Below are positions 62,101 through 64,000 of a stretch of DNA of 64,000 nt, in pieces. The stretch covers positions 65,731,817 through 65,795,816 of the forward strand of contig JAWZYU010000030.1 of NCBI GenBank assembly GCA_038380435.1, given 5' to 3'. This DNA is from Ryuthela nishihirai. Lineage: Eukaryota; Arthropoda; Arachnida; Araneae; Heptathelidae. The notes beneath the pieces were generated by a model that saw only the letters and a program-made list of their open reading frames with translations, ran no database searches and was not told the DNA's origin. The stretch's first letter is position 1, and each line of letters opens with the position of its first letter. The position numbers were made by a program, and so were the translations under genes.

Positions 62101-64000
62101 TCTTTGAATGAAATTGATATCTCGAGTACTTATGGAGAAAAACAGGAAAAACCCCAACTATAGTGGTAAAAATTGAGAGATATATTTCTTTCCAAATTGT
62201 CCTAGAGCAGTGTTCTTGGTATTCATTCGAAAGGAAATTTCGAGGACATTAACCCTGTCTTTGAATGAAATTGATATCTCAAATACTTATGGAGAAAAAC
62301 AGGAAAAACCCCAAATACAGAGGAAAAAAATTGAAAGATAAATGTTTTTCCAAATTGTCCTAGAGGAGTGTTCTTGGTATTCATTCGAAAGGAAATTTCA
62401 AGGACATTCACCCTGTCTTTGAATGAAGTTGATGTCTCGAATTGTTGAGGAGAAAAACCCCAACTGTATTGGTTAAAATTGAAAGATAATTTTTTTCCCC
62501 AAATTGTCCTAGAGCAGTGTTCTTGGTATTCTTTCGAAAGGAAATTTCGAATACATTAACCCTGTCTTTTAATGAAGTTGATATCTCGAATACTTATGGA
62601 GAAAAACTGGAAAAACCCCAACTGTAGTAAAAATCGAAAGATATATATATTTTTTCAAATTCTCCTAGAGTAGTGTTCTTGGTATTCATTCGAAAGGAAA
62701 TTTCAAGGACATTAACTCTGTCTTTGAATGAAACTGATATCTCGAATACTTATGGAGAAAAACAGGAAAAACCCCAACTACAGAGGAAACAAATTGAAAG
62801 AAAAATGTTTTTCCAAATTGTCCTAGAGCAGTGTTCTTGGTATTCGTTCGAAAGGAAATTTCGAGGACATTAACCCTGTCTTTGAATGAAGTGGATACTC
62901 GAATAGTTATGGAGTAAAACAGTAAAAACCCCAACTATAGAGGTAAAAATTGAAATATTAATTTTTTCCAAATTGTCTTAGCGTTCTTGGTATTTATTCG
63001 AAAGGAAATTTCAAGGACATTCACCTTGTCTTGGAATGAAGTTGACATCTCGAATAGTTATGGAGAAAAACAGGAAAAACCCCAAATATAGTGGTAAAAA
63101 TTGAAAGATAATTTTTTTTCCCAAATTGTCCTCGAGTAGTGTTCTTGGTATTCATTCGAAAGGAAATTACGAGGACATTAACCCTGTCTTTGAATGAAGT
63201 GGATATCTCGAATAGTTATGGAGGAAAACTGGAAAACCCCCAACTATAGAGGTAAAAAATTGAAAGATAAATTTTTTTGCAAATTGTCCTAGAGCAGTGT
63301 TCTTGGTATTCATTCGAAAGGAAATTTCAAGTACATTAACCCTGTCTTTGAATGAAGTTGATATCTCGAATACTTATGGAGAAAAACTGGAAAAACCCCA
63401 ACTATAGAGGTAAAAGCATTGAAAGAGAAATTTTTTTCGAAATTGTCCTAGAGCAGTGCTCTTGGTATTCATTCCAAAGGAAATTTCGAGGACATTAACC
63501 CTGTCTTTGAATGAAGTGGATATCTCGAATAGTTATAGAAAAAACAGTAAAAACCCCAACTATAGTGGTAAAAATTGAAAGATATTTTTTTTTTCGAAAT
63601 TGTCCTAGAGCAGTGTTCTTGGTATTCATTCGAAAGGAAATTTCTAGGACATTAACTCTGTCTTTGAATGAAATTGATATCTCGAAGAGTTATGGGGAAA
63701 AACAGGCAAAACCTCAACTATAGTGGTAAAAATTGAAAGATAAATTTTTTTACAAGTTGTCCTAGAGCAGTGTTCTTGGTATTCATTCGAAAGGAAATTT
63801 CAAGGACATTAACCATCTTTGAATGAAGTGGATATCTCGAATAGTTATGGAGAAAAACAGTAAAAACCCCAACTATAGTGGTAAAAATTGAAAGGTAAAT
63901 TTATTTTCCAAATTATTCTAGATTATTGTTCTTGGTATTGATTAGAAAGAGATTTTTCAAGAACATGAACCCTGTCTTTGAATGAAGTTCATATCTCGAA
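47177..64000. repeat. Satellite array, main block with higher-order repeats
   Basis: Adjacent monomer starts (TTGTCCTAG/TTGTTCTAG) at 49790, 49947, 50104 and 50261 are exactly 157 bp apart. Distinct monomer variants recur in the same order at long intervals. One subtype (GAATAGTTATAGAAAAAACAG) occurs at about 53310, 57036, 60274 and 63523, spacings of 3,726, 3,238 and 3,249 bp. The block 55.0-57.5 kb reappears at 61.5-64.0 kb, an offset of about 6,487-6,491 bp. The block 53.6-54.4 kb reappears at 58.4-59.2 kb (offset about 4,802). The array continues past the window end. No transcript or protein is implied. Confidence 0.95.

Noticed and set aside
43500..64000. Many 60-146-codon reading frames on both strands with similar peptides
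   Set aside because: They recur because the satellite recurs. The 157-bp unit is not a multiple of three, frames break in each monomer, and opposite-strand frames overlap the same DNA.
43500..64000. CENP-B box in the satellite monomer
   Set aside because: The TTCG-containing stretch (ATTTCGAGGACATTAAC and neighbours) does not fit the NTTCGNNNNANNCGGGN pattern.
43500..64000. CRISPR array
   Set aside because: Repeats are contiguous 157-bp units without unique spacers, in a eukaryotic context.

Overview
The window is animal nuclear DNA: AT-rich, with spliced coding exons, long introns and a heavy load of transposable elements. The one clear host gene is DNAAF2 (kintoun), a cytoplasmic factor that pre-assembles axonemal dynein arms. 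The organism must therefore make motile cilia or flagella. The intron sizes, two tRNA-derived SINE families, Tc1/mariner relics, an RTE-like LINE and an I-type LINE fit an invertebrate. A chelicerate such as a horseshoe crab is a guess, not a demonstration.

Bases 1-34.6 kb hold DNAAF2 on the + strand. Six coding exons are visible (3-1286, 8870-8968, 12504-12630, 18700-18995, 25117-25307, 33174-34614). They join in frame with GT/AG junctions to give 1,145 residues. The N-terminal PIH part lies before the window. The five introns are packed with mobile DNA: ten substantial SINE-1 copies in the whole window (nine of them in these introns), pieces of a second SINE family, three Tc1-like elements, a mariner carrying two nested SINEs, a Ty3/Gypsy gag-protease relic, a nearly complete RTE-like LINE, a Merlin-like transposase exon, and an inverted pair of strand-skewed repeats of unknown type. 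A decayed, coding-like stretch in intron 4 (about 19.69-20.47 kb) could not be identified.

Bases 34.6-43.5 kb are intergenic. They contain a MITE-like element with Tc1-type ends, a GC-rich RNase H fragment of an I-type LINE fused to a truncated SINE, and nested SINE-2 fragments.

From about 43.5 kb to the window end lies a large tandem satellite. The monomer is about 157 bp and the array shows nested higher-order periods (about 3.24, 3.73 and 6.49 kb). It is interrupted once, at 45741-47176, by an internally deleted copy of the same LINE that sits in intron 5. Uninterrupted sister monomers elsewhere in the array show the exact pre-insertion site. The many short reading frames in the array are by-products of the repeat and are not annotated as genes.
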